Of a DNA stretch of 64,000 nt, positions 45,576 through 54,066 are shown piece after piece. The position numbers were made by a program, and so were the translations under genes. Each line of letters opens with the position of its first letter. Positions within the stretch are counted from its first letter, which is position 1. The notes under the pieces were generated by a model. It was not told the origin of the DNA, searched no databases, and was given only the letters and a program-made list of their open reading frames with translations. The DNA comes from Pseudomonadota bacterium (GTDB lineage: Bacteria > Pseudomonadota > Alphaproteobacteria > Acetobacterales > Acetobacteraceae): assembly GCA_021851785.1 (NCBI GenBank), contig JAJZBV010000004.1:1-64000 (forward strand). Direction: 5' to 3'.

Positions 45576-47390
45576 ATGACGGAAGCGGCGGCGGTCCCGG
45601 TCAGGCTCTCGGTTCCCGAGATGGCGATCACGCGCGCCGCCGACGGCAGCCTTCGGGCACGGGCGAAAACGCCGCTCGGCGCCTATCCGAAGCGCTTGAC
45701 CGAGCGGCTCGAACACTGGGCCGGGCTTGCGCCCGATCGCGTCTTTCTCGCCGAGCGCGGGCCCGATGGCACTGGCTGGCGGCGCATCACCTATGGCGAG
45801 ACGCTGGCGGCGGTGGGCGCGATCGGCCAGGCGCTGCTCGATCGCGGACTTTCGCCCGAGCGCCCGATCGCCATTCTCTCCGGCAACGGTATCGATCACG
45901 CTCTCCTTGGCCTCGCCGCGCTGCATGTCGGCGTGCCCTATGCGCCGATTTCGGTCGCGTATTCGACCACCGGCGGGGATTTCGCGCGGCTCCGCCACAT
46001 CCTCGCGGTGCTCACCCCCGGTCTCGTTTTCGCCGAGGACGGCGCCCGCTTCGCCCCGGCGCTGACAGCGGTGGTTCCCGCGTCCGCCGAAATCGTGGTT
46101 TCAAAAAATCCTCCCTCCGGGCGCGCGGTTTCGCGCCTCGCCGATCTCCGCGCGACCCGTCCCGGCGCCGCGGTGGCCGCGGCCGCGCATCGTGTCGGGC
46201 CGGAGACGGTCGCGAAATTCCTGTTCACCTCGGGCTCGACCGATCTTCCCAAAGGCGTCATCAATACCCAGCGCATGCTGTGCAGCAATCAGGAAATGAT
46301 CCTCTCGGTGATGCGCTTTCTCGCCGAGGCGCCGCCGGTGCTGCTCGACTGGCTGCCGTGGAACCACACTTTCGGCGGCAACCATAATTTCGGCATCGCC
46401 CTCTATAACGGCGGCACGCTCTATATAGATGACGGGCGGCCGGTTGCGGGCGGGATCGCGGCCACCTTGCGCAATCTCCGCGAGATCGCGCCGAGCGTCT
46501 ATTTCAACGTCCCCAAGGGCTGGGAGGAAATCGCCCTCGCCTGCCGCGACGACGCCGCGCTGCGCGCGCGATTCTTCAGCCGGGCAGAGTTGTTTTTCTA
46601 TGCCGGGGCGTCGCTTGCGCAGCATGTCTGGGATCTGCTCGATGACCTCGCGATCGCGACCATCGGCAAGCGTGTCACCATGCTGACCGGGCTTGGCGCG
46701 ACCGAAACCGCGCCGTTCGCGCTCTGCTGTCACCCCGCTTACGCGCGCTCGGGGATGGTCGGGGTGCCGGTCGCGGGCGTCGAATTGAAGCTCGCCGAGG
46801 TCGAGGGAAAATGGGAAGCGCGGTTGCGCGGGCCGAACATCACGCCGGGCTATTGGCGGGATGCGGAGAAGACCCGCGCCGCTTTCGATGACGAGGGGTT
46901 TTATCGCAGCGGCGATGCGCTGGACTGGATCGACCCCGCCGCCCCCGCCCACGGGTTCCGTTTCGATGGCCGGATCGCGGAGGATTTCAAGCTCTCGAGC
47001 GGCACCTGGGTGCATGTCGGGCGGCTCAGGGCGCTGCTGCTCGAATGTCTTGCGCCTCATGTCCGCGATGTGGTGATCGCCGCGCCCGATCGTGATGCGA
47101 TCTGCGTGCTCGCGCTTCCCGAACGCGCCGAGTGCATCGATGATCCCGCCATCCGCGCCGATATCGCGCGCCGCCTCGCCGCGTTCGCGCGGGACTATCC
47201 CGCAAGCTCGATGCGGGTCGCGCGCCTCGCCTTTCTTTCCGACCCGCTCTCCGTCGATGCCGGCGAGATCACCGACAAGGGCTCGCTCAATCAGCGTGCG
47301 ATATTGCGCAACCGCCCGGCGCTGATCGATGCTCTCTATGCCGCGCCCCCGCCCGCCGGCATCATCACCGTTGAGGAGTTCGCCGCATGA
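45576..47390 (+). CDS. fcs: Feruloyl-CoA synthase / hydroxycinnamate-CoA ligase
   Basis: Adenylate-forming ligase of 604 residues that activates ferulate, p-coumarate or related acids with ATP and CoA. The P-loop motif is FLFTSGSTDLPKGVINTQ; LDWLPWNHTFGGNHNFG and LTGLGATETAPFALC follow, and the C-terminal segment holds FRFDGRIAEDFKLSSGTWVHVG, a form typical of feruloyl-CoA synthases. ATG 45576 has a strong GGAGG; an earlier start at 45537 has none. The stop overlaps the thiolase start (ATGA). Confidence 0.9.
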   Translation: MTEAAAVPVRLSVPEMAITRAADGSLRARAKTPLGAYPKRLTERLEHWAGLAPDRVFLAERGPDGTGWRRITYGETLAAVGAIGQALLDRGLSPERPIAILSGNGIDHALLGLAALHVGVPYAPISVAYSTTGGDFARLRHILAVLTPGLVFAEDGARFAPALTAVVPASAEIVVSKNPPSGRAVSRLADLRATRPGAAVAAAAHRVGPETVAKFLFTSGSTDLPKGVINTQRMLCSNQEMILSVMRFLAEAPPVLLDWLPWNHTFGGNHNFGIALYNGGTLYIDDGRPVAGGIAATLRNLREIAPSVYFNVPKGWEEIALACRDDAALRARFFSRAELFFYAGASLAQHVWDLLDDLAIATIGKRVTMLTGLGATETAPFALCCHPAYARSGMVGVPVAGVELKLAEVEGKWEARLRGPNITPGYWRDAEKTRAAFDDEGFYRSGDALDWIDPAAPAHGFRFDGRIAEDFKLSSGTWVHVGRLRALLLECLAPHVRDVVIAAPDRDAICVLALPERAECIDDPAIRADIARRLAAFARDYPASSMRVARLAFLSDPLSVDAGEITDKGSLNQRAILRNRPALIDALYAAPPPAGIITVEEFAA

Positions 47391-48610
47391 GCCAGGGTCT
47401 TTTCGCGAGCTGGCCGGATGTCTGGCTGCTCGATGGCGCGCGCACGCCGTTCGTCGATTACAATGGCGCGCTCGCTCTGGTATCGCCGACCGATCTCGCG
47501 ATCAAGGCGGCGCGGGCGGCGATCACGCGGGCCGGCATTGCTTCGGAAGCGATCGGCACGGTGGTCGCGGGCTCGGTCGCGCAGGCGAGTTTCGATGCCT
47601 ATATGCTGCCCCGCCATATCGGGCTCTATGCCGGGCTCACGCAAGAAACGCCGGCGCATCTCGTGCAGCGTGTCTGCGGCACCGGGATCGAGGCCTTGAT
47701 GCAAGGCGCCGACGCGATCACCCATCGCGGCCTGGACGCGGCGCTTTGCGTCGGCGCCGAAAGCATGAGCCGCAATCCGATCGCGGCCTATACCCATCGC
47801 GGCGGGTTTCGCCTGGGGCAGGTCGAATTCAAGGATTTTCTCTGGGAGGCGCTGCTCGATCCGGCGCCGGGACGCAGCATGGGCGAAACCGCCGAGGCCC
47901 TGGCGCGGCGCTTCGATATTTCCCGCGCCGAGGTCGATCGCTTCGCGGCACAAAGCTTCGCGCGCGCGATCGCCGCGGCGGAATTTCGCGCCGGCGAGAT
48001 CGTGCCGGTGGTCAGTGAGGTTTTTTCCAGGGACGGCCTCAATGATCGCGGCATCCGGCTTGCGCGCGGGGTGCCCGAGGTCGGCGCCGATACGCATGCG
48101 CGGCCATCGCCGCTCGCGGTGCTCGAGAGATTGCCGCCGGCCTTCGGTGGCGTGCAGACCGGCGGCAATAGTTCGGCGATCGTCGATGGCGCGGCGGCGG
48201 CGGTGATCGGGCGGAAAGCGCTCGCCGCGCATCCGCCGCTCGCCCGCATCGTGGCCGGGGTTGCGATCGGCTGCGCGCCGGAGATCATGGGCATCGGCCC
48301 GGTGCCGGCGATCGAGGCACTGCTCGCGCGCACCGGGCTCACCCTCGATGCGATCGACCGCGTCGAGATCAATGAGGCGTTCGGCGCGCAGGTTCTCGCC
48401 TGCGCCCGCGCCCTCGACCTCGATGAAGCGCGGCTCAACGTCAATGGCGGCGCGATCGCGATCGGCCATCCACTCGCCGCGACCGGGCTCCGCCTGACCC
48501 TGACCCTTGCGCGCGAATTGCAGCGCGCCGGACTTCGCCGCGGCATCGCCTCGGCCTGCATCGGCGGCGGCCAGGGCATCGCCCTTTTGGTCGAAAATCC
48601 CGAGATCTGA
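47387..48610 (+). CDS. Thiolase (acetyl-CoA acyltransferase)
   Basis: Thiolase of 407 residues. The nucleophilic cysteine is Cys97 in RVCGTGIEALMQG; the active-site histidine is in NGGAIAIGHPLAATG, and the second catalytic cysteine in SACIGGGQGIALL. Within the operon it would cleave 3-oxo-acyl-CoA from the oxidised phenylpropanoid side chain, giving acetyl-CoA and an aroyl-CoA. No 3-hydroxyacyl-CoA dehydrogenase is adjacent, so that step must come from elsewhere if this route is used. Confidence 0.92.
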   Translation: MSQGLFASWPDVWLLDGARTPFVDYNGALALVSPTDLAIKAARAAITRAGIASEAIGTVVAGSVAQASFDAYMLPRHIGLYAGLTQETPAHLVQRVCGTGIEALMQGADAITHRGLDAALCVGAESMSRNPIAAYTHRGGFRLGQVEFKDFLWEALLDPAPGRSMGETAEALARRFDISRAEVDRFAAQSFARAIAAAEFRAGEIVPVVSEVFSRDGLNDRGIRLARGVPEVGADTHARPSPLAVLERLPPAFGGVQTGGNSSAIVDGAAAAVIGRKALAAHPPLARIVAGVAIGCAPEIMGIGPVPAIEALLARTGLTLDAIDRVEINEAFGAQVLACARALDLDEARLNVNGGAIAIGHPLAATGLRLTLTLARELQRAGLRRGIASACIGGGQGIALLVENPEI

Positions 48611-48616
48611 CCCCGT

Positions 48617-49042
48617 ATGTTCGCCAATACCATGACCCGTCTCATCGAATGGGGCGATTGCGATCCGGCCGGCATCGTGTTCTATCCGCGCTATTTCGCG
48701 ATGTTCGACACCGCGACCGCGGCCTTGTTTCAGGCAGCACTCGGGATCGACAAGGCGGCGATGCTGGCGCGGTTTGCCATTGCCGGCTTCCCGATGGTCG
48801 ACACAAGCGCGCGGTTTCTGGTGGCGCTCAGTTTCGGCACCGTCGTCCGCATCGAAAGCCGGGTCGCGGCGCTGGGGCGGTCGAGTTTCGGCATTCGCCA
48901 CGCGCTGTTCGACGGCGAGACGCTTGCCGCCGAGGGCGAGGAGACGCGGGTCTGGACCCGGCGCGATTCCGAGGATCCGAAGCGCCTCCGGGCCGCGCCT
49001 ATTCCCGATGAGGTGAGGGCGTGTCTCGCGCCGTCGCGGTGA
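48617..49042 (+). CDS. Acyl-CoA thioesterase (4-hydroxybenzoyl-CoA thioesterase family)
   Basis: Hot-dog fold thioesterase of 141 residues. The signature WGDCDPAGIVFYPRYFAMFD contains the catalytic aspartate of Pseudomonas-type 4-hydroxybenzoyl-CoA thioesterases. It would free an aromatic acid from its CoA ester after side-chain shortening, which fits the cluster and would yield acids such as 4-hydroxybenzoate or vanillate. It lies 6 bases after the thiolase gene, and its 3' end overlaps the convergent marR gene by 44 bases. Confidence 0.88.
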   Translation: MFANTMTRLIEWGDCDPAGIVFYPRYFAMFDTATAALFQAALGIDKAAMLARFAIAGFPMVDTSARFLVALSFGTVVRIESRVAALGRSSFGIRHALFDGETLAAEGEETRVWTRRDSEDPKRLRAAPIPDEVRACLAPSR

Positions 49043-49529
49043 GCCGCGCCAGAAGCTCGAGCAGGGCCGGTTTGCCGGCCTCGCCGAGGGCCAAAGCGAG
49101 GCGCTGCTCATGGCGGGCGACCGCGGCCTCGGCGCGCTGGAGGAGGGCCGCGCCGTCTTCGGTCAGGAACAGCGCGAAGGCCCGCCGGTCGCGCTCAAGG
49201 CGGTCGCGGGCGACGAGATCGCGCGCTTCCAGCCCATCGAGGAGGGGGACGAAATTGGTCCGTTTGATCCCGAGCGCCTCGGCCACCTGGCTTGCCCGGA
49301 TGCCGGGATTGGTGTGCAGCATCAGCAGCACCGAATATTGGCCGGGGCGGAGATCGAGATCGGCGACGGCGCGGTGGAAATCCTGGAAAACCGCGATCTG
49401 CGCGAGTCTCAGGGCAAAGCCGATATGGCTGGGCAAGGTGCCGAGAGAAATCTCGGCGGGGGCGGCGTTACGTTTGCCTTTGGCGGCCGGGGCCTTGCCC
49501 GATCCTCGTGTTTCAATCACGTCCGACAT
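48999..49529 (-). CDS. MarR-family regulator (CouR-like)
   Basis: MarR winged-helix regulator of 176 residues with a 25-residue basic N-terminal tail (GKAPAAKGKRNAAPAE). The core is RPGQYSVLLMLHTNPGIRASQVAEALG, recognition helix KRTNFVPLLDGLEARDLV and wing RDRLERDRRAFALFLT. In Rhodopseudomonas the MarR protein CouR represses p-coumarate genes and is released by p-coumaroyl-CoA; gene context here is the same type. It diverges from the solute-binding protein gene and runs against the catabolic operon. Confidence 0.88.
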   Translation of the reverse strand: MSDVIETRGSGKAPAAKGKRNAAPAEISLGTLPSHIGFALRLAQIAVFQDFHRAVADLDLRPGQYSVLLMLHTNPGIRASQVAEALGIKRTNFVPLLDGLEARDLVARDRLERDRRAFALFLTEDGAALLQRAEAAVARHEQRLALALGEAGKPALLELLARLTATARDTPSPHRE

Positions 49530-49545
49530 GGATCCATTCTATAGA
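49528..49545. promoter_or_regulatory. Two abutting palindromes at the marR start, candidate operator
   Basis: ATGGATCCAT (49528-49537) and TCTATAGA (49538-49545) are perfect palindromes placed back to back over the marR start codon and into the divergent gap before the solute-binding gene. The position fits autoregulation of marR and control of the transporter gene. Short palindromes are common by chance, so this is tentative. Confidence 0.35.
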
Positions 49546-49604
49546 CGCCTTCGCCCGCAGGCGACAGGCGGAAAACACCATCGCGCAAGGGAGGCGCGCC
49601 CGTC

Positions 49605-50813
49605 ATGATGAAACATCTCTGCCTGCTCTCGGTTCTCACGTTTTTCCCGGCCTTCGCCGGGACGACCGACGCCGCCGAGCCGCTCAAGCTCGGCGTTCTC
49701 AATGATCTCTCTGGTGTCTATGCCGATTATCAGGGGCGCGGCTCGGTGATCGCGGCGGAAATGGCGGCCGAGGATTATGGCGGCAGTGTCGCTGGCCGCA
49801 AAATCGAGATCATCGCCGGCGATCATCAGAACAAGCCCGATATCGGGCTCGCGATCGCGCGGCGCTGGTTCGATACCGAAGGGGTGGATGCGGTGCTCGA
49901 TGTGCCGAATTCGGCGATCGCGCTCGCGGTCGCCGATCTCGCGCGGGAGAAGAACAAGGTGTTTATCGGCTCCGGCGCCGGCACCGCGCTGCTGACCGGC
50001 GCCAAGTGCTCGCCCAACACCATCCATTGGACCTTCGACACCTGGGAGGTCGGGCACGCGCTCGGCCGCGCCGTGGTCGCCGAGGGCGGCAAGAAATGGT
50101 TCTTCCTCACCGCCGATTATACGTTCGGCTATGACCTCGAAACCTCGATGACGGAGGCGGTGCGCGCGGCCGGCGGCGAGGTCGTGGGCGCGGTCCGGCA
50201 TCCGCTCGGCACCAGCGATTTTTCGAGCTATCTCCTGAAGGCGCAGGATTCGGGGGCGGATGTGCTCGGCCTCGCCAATGCCGGCGGCGATACCGCGACG
50301 GCGATCAAAGAGGCGCATGAATTCGGCCTCACGCAAAAGATGAAAATGGCCGGCCCGATCGTCAATATCAACATCATCGAGGCGATCGGCCTCGCCAGTG
50401 CCGAAGGGCTTCTGGCGGTCACGCCCTTCTACTGGGACATGACCCCGGAAACCCGCGCCTTTGCCCAGCGCTTCAGCGCCCGCCATCCCCAGCACATCAT
50501 GCCGAATGACATGCAGGCCGGCGTTTATGCCGCGACGCTCGTCTATCTCAAGGCGGTCGCGGCGCTTGGTGGCGCGAGCACGGATGGCCGCGCGGTGGTT
50601 GCCGAGATGAAGAAAAAACCGGCCGAAGACAAGCTGTTTGGCGAAAGCGTGATCCGCGCGGATGGCCGCGTTTTGCACCCGGTTTATCTCATGGCCGCGA
50701 AGACGCCGGCGGAAAGCCACGGCAATTGGGATTTTTTCAAACTGCTGGCGACGGTGCCGGCCGATCAGGCGTTCCGCCCGCTCGCCGACGGCCATTGCCC
50801 GTTGGTGCCCTGA
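49605..50813 (+). CDS. ABC transporter substrate-binding protein (CouP-like, aromatic acid)
   Basis: Type 1 periplasmic binding protein of 402 residues with a Sec leader (MMKHLCLLSVLTFFPAFAG, cleavage near TDA-AEPL). It begins PLKLGVLNDLSGVYADYQG and has GDHQNKPDIGLAIARRWFD. In Rhodopseudomonas a related protein, CouP, binds p-coumarate and other hydroxycinnamates beside the same enzymes. No permease or ATPase genes follow: the gene ends at a terminator repeat, so it may share the LivHMGF system at 20.9-24.4 kb or one outside the window. Confidence 0.87.
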   Translation: MMKHLCLLSVLTFFPAFAGTTDAAEPLKLGVLNDLSGVYADYQGRGSVIAAEMAAEDYGGSVAGRKIEIIAGDHQNKPDIGLAIARRWFDTEGVDAVLDVPNSAIALAVADLAREKNKVFIGSGAGTALLTGAKCSPNTIHWTFDTWEVGHALGRAVVAEGGKKWFFLTADYTFGYDLETSMTEAVRAAGGEVVGAVRHPLGTSDFSSYLLKAQDSGADVLGLANAGGDTATAIKEAHEFGLTQKMKMAGPIVNINIIEAIGLASAEGLLAVTPFYWDMTPETRAFAQRFSARHPQHIMPNDMQAGVYAATLVYLKAVAALGGASTDGRAVVAEMKKKPAEDKLFGESVIRADGRVLHPVYLMAAKTPAESHGNWDFFKLLATVPADQAFRPLADGHCPLVP

Positions 50814-50820
50814 TCGGCGT

Positions 50821-50889
50821 GGGCAGTGCCGTAGGCACTGCCCAACGGATAAGAGTTTTTTTTGGTTCTTTTTTTGCAAAAAAAGAACC
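50821..50889. terminator. Composite double-hairpin terminator repeat, copy C
   Basis: The first hairpin has perfect 10-bp arms GGGCAGTGCC (50821-50830) and GGCACTGCCC (50834-50843). After AACGGATAAGAG and a T tract comes a perfect 26-base palindrome (50864-50889) with arms GGTTCTTTTTTTG. It separates the convergent solute-binding and aminopeptidase genes. Order, spacing and sequence match copy A at 19334. Confidence 0.87.
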
Positions 50890-50904
50890 CTTTTCCTCCC
50901 TTTT

Positions 50905-52677
50905 TTACACGAGCGGCACGCAGGCGCCGGTGAGCCAGGCGCGCGCCGGCGGCGGCAGGTCGGGGCCGAGTTCGGCGAGCACGCTTGCGTGGTAGGCATC
51001 GAGCCAGCGGTGCTCGGCCGGTGTCAGCAAGGCGGGGTCGATCAGGGCGCGGTCGAAGGGGGCGAGGGTCAGGGTCTCGAAGCGGAGGAAGGGGCGGCTC
51101 TCACTCGCCTCTGGCGCCGGGCGGACGAGGAGCAGGTTTTCGAGACGAATGCCGTATTCCCCGGGGGCGTAGAAGCCGGGTTCGTTGGAGAGGATCATGC
51201 CCGGCGCCAGCGCCACCGGCCGCGCGGCGCGGGAAATGCCGGCCGGGCCTTCATGCACCGAGAGGTAGCTGCCGACGCCATGGCCGGTGCCGTGGTCGTA
51301 ATCGAGGCCGACCTCCCAGAGCGCGCGGCGGGCGAAGGCATCGAGATGGGGGCCGGCGACCCCTTGCGGGAACACCGCGGTTGCGAGCGCGATATGGCCG
51401 CCGAGGACGCGGGTGAAGCGGTCGCGGAGCACCGGGGGCGGCGCGCCCGGCCCGATCCAGAGGGTGCGGGTGACGTCGGTGGTCGCGTCGAGGTATTGCG
51501 CTCCGGAATCGATCAGATAGACGGTATCGGGGCCGATCCGGCGGTCGCTTTCGGCGCTGACGCGGTAATGGATGATCGCGCCGTCGGGCCCGGCGGCGGT
51601 GATCGCGGGGAAACTCTCGTCCCGGAAATGCTGGCCCTCGGCGCGCCAGGCGCGGAGCCGGCTTGCCGCCGAGATTTCGGTCTCGGCGGCGCCATGCGCG
51701 CTCATGTGGTGGAGGAAGCGGCAGAGGGCGAGCCCGTCGCGCTTATGGGCGGCGCGGGCGCCGTTCTGCTCGGTCTCGTTCTTGCGGGCTTTCGGCAACT
51801 GGCAGGGATCGGCGGCGAAGCTGACGGTGGCGCCCGCTTCGCGCAAGCGTTCGGCGAACCAGACCGGGCTGGCGCCGGGATCGACGCGCACGCGGCGCCC
51901 GGTGAGCGCGGCGAGGGCGGCTGGGAGGGCGGCGGGTTCGGCGATCGTCACCGCCGGGCCAAGGGCGGCGCGGGTCGCCGGCGGGAGTTTTTCCGGAGCC
52001 ATGAAGAGTTCGCTCCGGCCGTCGGCGTGCTGGAGGGCAAAGCCGAGGGCGACCGGGGTGAACGGCACGTCATCGCCGCGCAGGTTGAAGAGCCAGTTGA
52101 TCGCGGCGGGGTCGCTGAGCACGGCGGCGTCCTCGCCGGCTTCGCGCAGCAGGGCGGCGATTTCGGCCTGCTTTTCCGCGGCACTCCGCCCGGCGAAGGC
52201 GAGATCGTGCGGCAGCGCCGGGGCGCGTGGCGGCGCCGGGCGATCCTGCCAGAGCGCATCGATGGGGTTGGCGATCGCGACCATGGTGAGGCCGGCGCAG
52301 CGAAACCGCTGCAATTGTTCCTCGCTGATCAGCCAGGGATCATAGCCGATCCGTCCACCCGGCGGGGCCTCTGCCGCGAGCCAGGCCGGCGGCGGGGTCT
52401 CGGTGATATGATGGCGTTCCCAGAGCGTGGGATCGGTCTCGGCGGCGGCTTGCAGCGTGTAGCGGCCATCGATGAACACGGCGGCGCGCTCGGCGAGCAC
52501 GCAAGCGAGTCCGGCGCTCCCGGTGAAGCCGGAGAGCCAGGCGAGGCGTTCGGCGGCGGGCGGGACATATTCGCCGAGATGCTCATCGGCGCGCGGCTGG
52601 AGGAACCCGGCGAGGCCCTCCGCGGCGAGGGCGGCGCGCAGGGCCGCGAGTCGTTTCCTAAAAATTTCATAACTCAT
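50905..52677 (-). CDS. Aminopeptidase P family protein (M24B, Xaa-Pro)
   Basis: Three-domain Xaa-Pro aminopeptidase of 590 residues, the long form with two creatinase-like N-terminal domains and a C-terminal pita-bread domain. The metal ligands are visible: DSGAQYLDATTDVTRTLW (two Asp), GTGHGVGSYLSVHEGP (His), LSNEPGFY (Glu) and GIRLENLLLV (Glu). It removes N-terminal residues before proline. ATG 52677 (MSYEIFRKRLAAL) fits the domain; ATG 52701 has a somewhat better ribosome site and is possible. It ends at terminator copy C. Confidence 0.93.
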   Translation of the reverse strand: MSYEIFRKRLAALRAALAAEGLAGFLQPRADEHLGEYVPPAAERLAWLSGFTGSAGLACVLAERAAVFIDGRYTLQAAAETDPTLWERHHITETPPPAWLAAEAPPGGRIGYDPWLISEEQLQRFRCAGLTMVAIANPIDALWQDRPAPPRAPALPHDLAFAGRSAAEKQAEIAALLREAGEDAAVLSDPAAINWLFNLRGDDVPFTPVALGFALQHADGRSELFMAPEKLPPATRAALGPAVTIAEPAALPAALAALTGRRVRVDPGASPVWFAERLREAGATVSFAADPCQLPKARKNETEQNGARAAHKRDGLALCRFLHHMSAHGAAETEISAASRLRAWRAEGQHFRDESFPAITAAGPDGAIIHYRVSAESDRRIGPDTVYLIDSGAQYLDATTDVTRTLWIGPGAPPPVLRDRFTRVLGGHIALATAVFPQGVAGPHLDAFARRALWEVGLDYDHGTGHGVGSYLSVHEGPAGISRAARPVALAPGMILSNEPGFYAPGEYGIRLENLLLVRPAPEASESRPFLRFETLTLAPFDRALIDPALLTPAEHRWLDAYHASVLAELGPDLPPPARAWLTGACVPLV

Positions 52678-52826
52678 GCTATTATCATGCGCACAGATCA
52701 TGACTGATCCGCCCTCTTCGCATCTGCACAATAACCCTGGGAGAAGCATATAGGGGGCCATGAGAGGCCAGCGTGAGCGGCCCTCGCTGTTCTCCCGAAC
52801 AGATCCAGACGCAAGGTGAACATGCC

Positions 52827-53147
52827 ATGACGATCGATTTTGCCCATCTCGAAATCTTCTCCCCCGGCCACTCCGTGGCGAGCGCGCCGCGGCGCGGCGC
52901 GGCGCGCCAGCCGCTCGCGGCGCGCCTGTTCGCGACGATCGGGCTCGGGTTTGCCGCGCTCGCGCGCAAAATCGCCGCGCATGCCGAGCGCCGCTCGGTG
53001 CTGAATGAGCTGTCCCGGCTTTCGGACCGCGAACTCGCCGATATCGGTCTCACCCGCGGCGATCTGCTGCTGGTGTTCGACCCGGGCTTTGCCGCCCAGC
53101 GCGAGGCCGCGCGCACCGCGCGCTGTCTCGGCCTGCGCGCCGCCTGA
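52827..53147 (+). CDS. DUF1127 domain-containing protein
   Basis: Small basic protein of 106 residues. The C-terminal half holds the DUF1127 (YjiS-like) motif RRSVLNELSRLSDRELADIGLTRGDL, an Arg-rich segment found in alphaproteobacterial small proteins that in some species affect RNA turnover or phosphate and carbon regulation. The N-terminal 45 residues are low-complexity and basic. AAGGTGA precedes ATG 52827. It stands alone, divergent from the aminopeptidase gene. Confidence 0.82.
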   Translation: MTIDFAHLEIFSPGHSVASAPRRGAARQPLAARLFATIGLGFAALARKIAAHAERRSVLNELSRLSDRELADIGLTRGDLLLVFDPGFAAQREAARTARCLGLRAA

Positions 53148-53157
53148 GGATCCGCCA

Positions 53158-54066
53158 TCATGGCGGGGGGTGCGGGCGGCGCAGGATCAGCGTCGTCCAC
53201 GCCCCGCAGACCACCCGCCCGGCGAGAACCAGACCCTGGCGGCGATGCGCCGCGAGCACCATGCCTTCCTGGCGCGTAAGCAGCCCGGCGAGAATGGCAT
53301 AACCGCCCGGCGCGAGGTGATGCGAAAGCGCCCTGGCCATGCCGCAAAGCGGGCGCGCGAGGATATTCGCGAGCACGAGATCGAAGGGCGCGGCATGGCG
53401 GAGCGGGCGCTTGCGCCAGCCATCGCCGTGCCCGACGCGCACCCTGCGCGCGAGACCATTCCGCCGCGCGTTTTCGGCCGCGACCCGCACCGACCACGGG
53501 TCGATATCGCTCGCCAGCACCGGGCCTTGCCGTGGGCGATGAAAAAGCCGCGCCGCCGCCATCGCCAAAATCCCTGACCCGGTGCCGAGATCGAGGATGC
53601 GACGCGGGTGCTGGCGCCGTGCCAGCGCCGTGAGCGCGAGGAGACAGCCCCGGGTCGAGCCATGCTCGCCGGAGCCGAAAGCGAGCCCGGCATCGAGGGT
53701 GAGGGTGATGCGCCCGGGCGAATGGTGGGGCGGAAGATGGGTGCCACGCAGTTCGAAGCGCTCGCCGATCCGTTGCGCGGGGAAATCCTCGCGGTTGCGC
53801 GCCAGCCAGCCGGTGGCCGGGGTCGGGAGGCGGAGGAGTTCCGGCTGCTCGCCGCTGACGGCGGCGGCAAGGGCGAGGGTGAGGGCCAGCTTCTCTTCCC
53901 CCGCGCCCATCGCCCGGATCCCCTCGATCCGCCAGCGATCGCCCGGGTCTTCGCGAAACCGCCCAACGCTGCGGCAAATTTCTGCCAAGGCCGCCTCGAA
54001 TAGCGGGGCGGCGGCGGCGCTGACGACGAGCCGCAGGGTTTCGAGTTCGCCCACGCGCGCGGTCAT
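53158..54066 (-). CDS. prmA: Ribosomal protein L11 methyltransferase
   Basis: SAM-dependent enzyme of 302 residues that methylates ribosomal protein L11. Motifs in order are LDAGLAFGSGEHGSTRGCL, the SAM motif ILDLGTGSGILAMAAA, acidic loop ASDIDPWSVRVAAENA and LVLANILARPL with the catalytic-site Asn. The N-terminal substrate domain is diverged. The frame is open far upstream, but ATG 54066 overlaps the uvrD stop (ATGA) and fits the family length. Confidence 0.92.
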   Translation of the reverse strand: MTARVGELETLRLVVSAAAAPLFEAALAEICRSVGRFREDPGDRWRIEGIRAMGAGEEKLALTLALAAAVSGEQPELLRLPTPATGWLARNREDFPAQRIGERFELRGTHLPPHHSPGRITLTLDAGLAFGSGEHGSTRGCLLALTALARRQHPRRILDLGTGSGILAMAAARLFHRPRQGPVLASDIDPWSVRVAAENARRNGLARRVRVGHGDGWRKRPLRHAAPFDLVLANILARPLCGMARALSHHLAPGGYAILAGLLTRQEGMVLAAHRRQGLVLAGRVVCGAWTTLILRRPHPPP

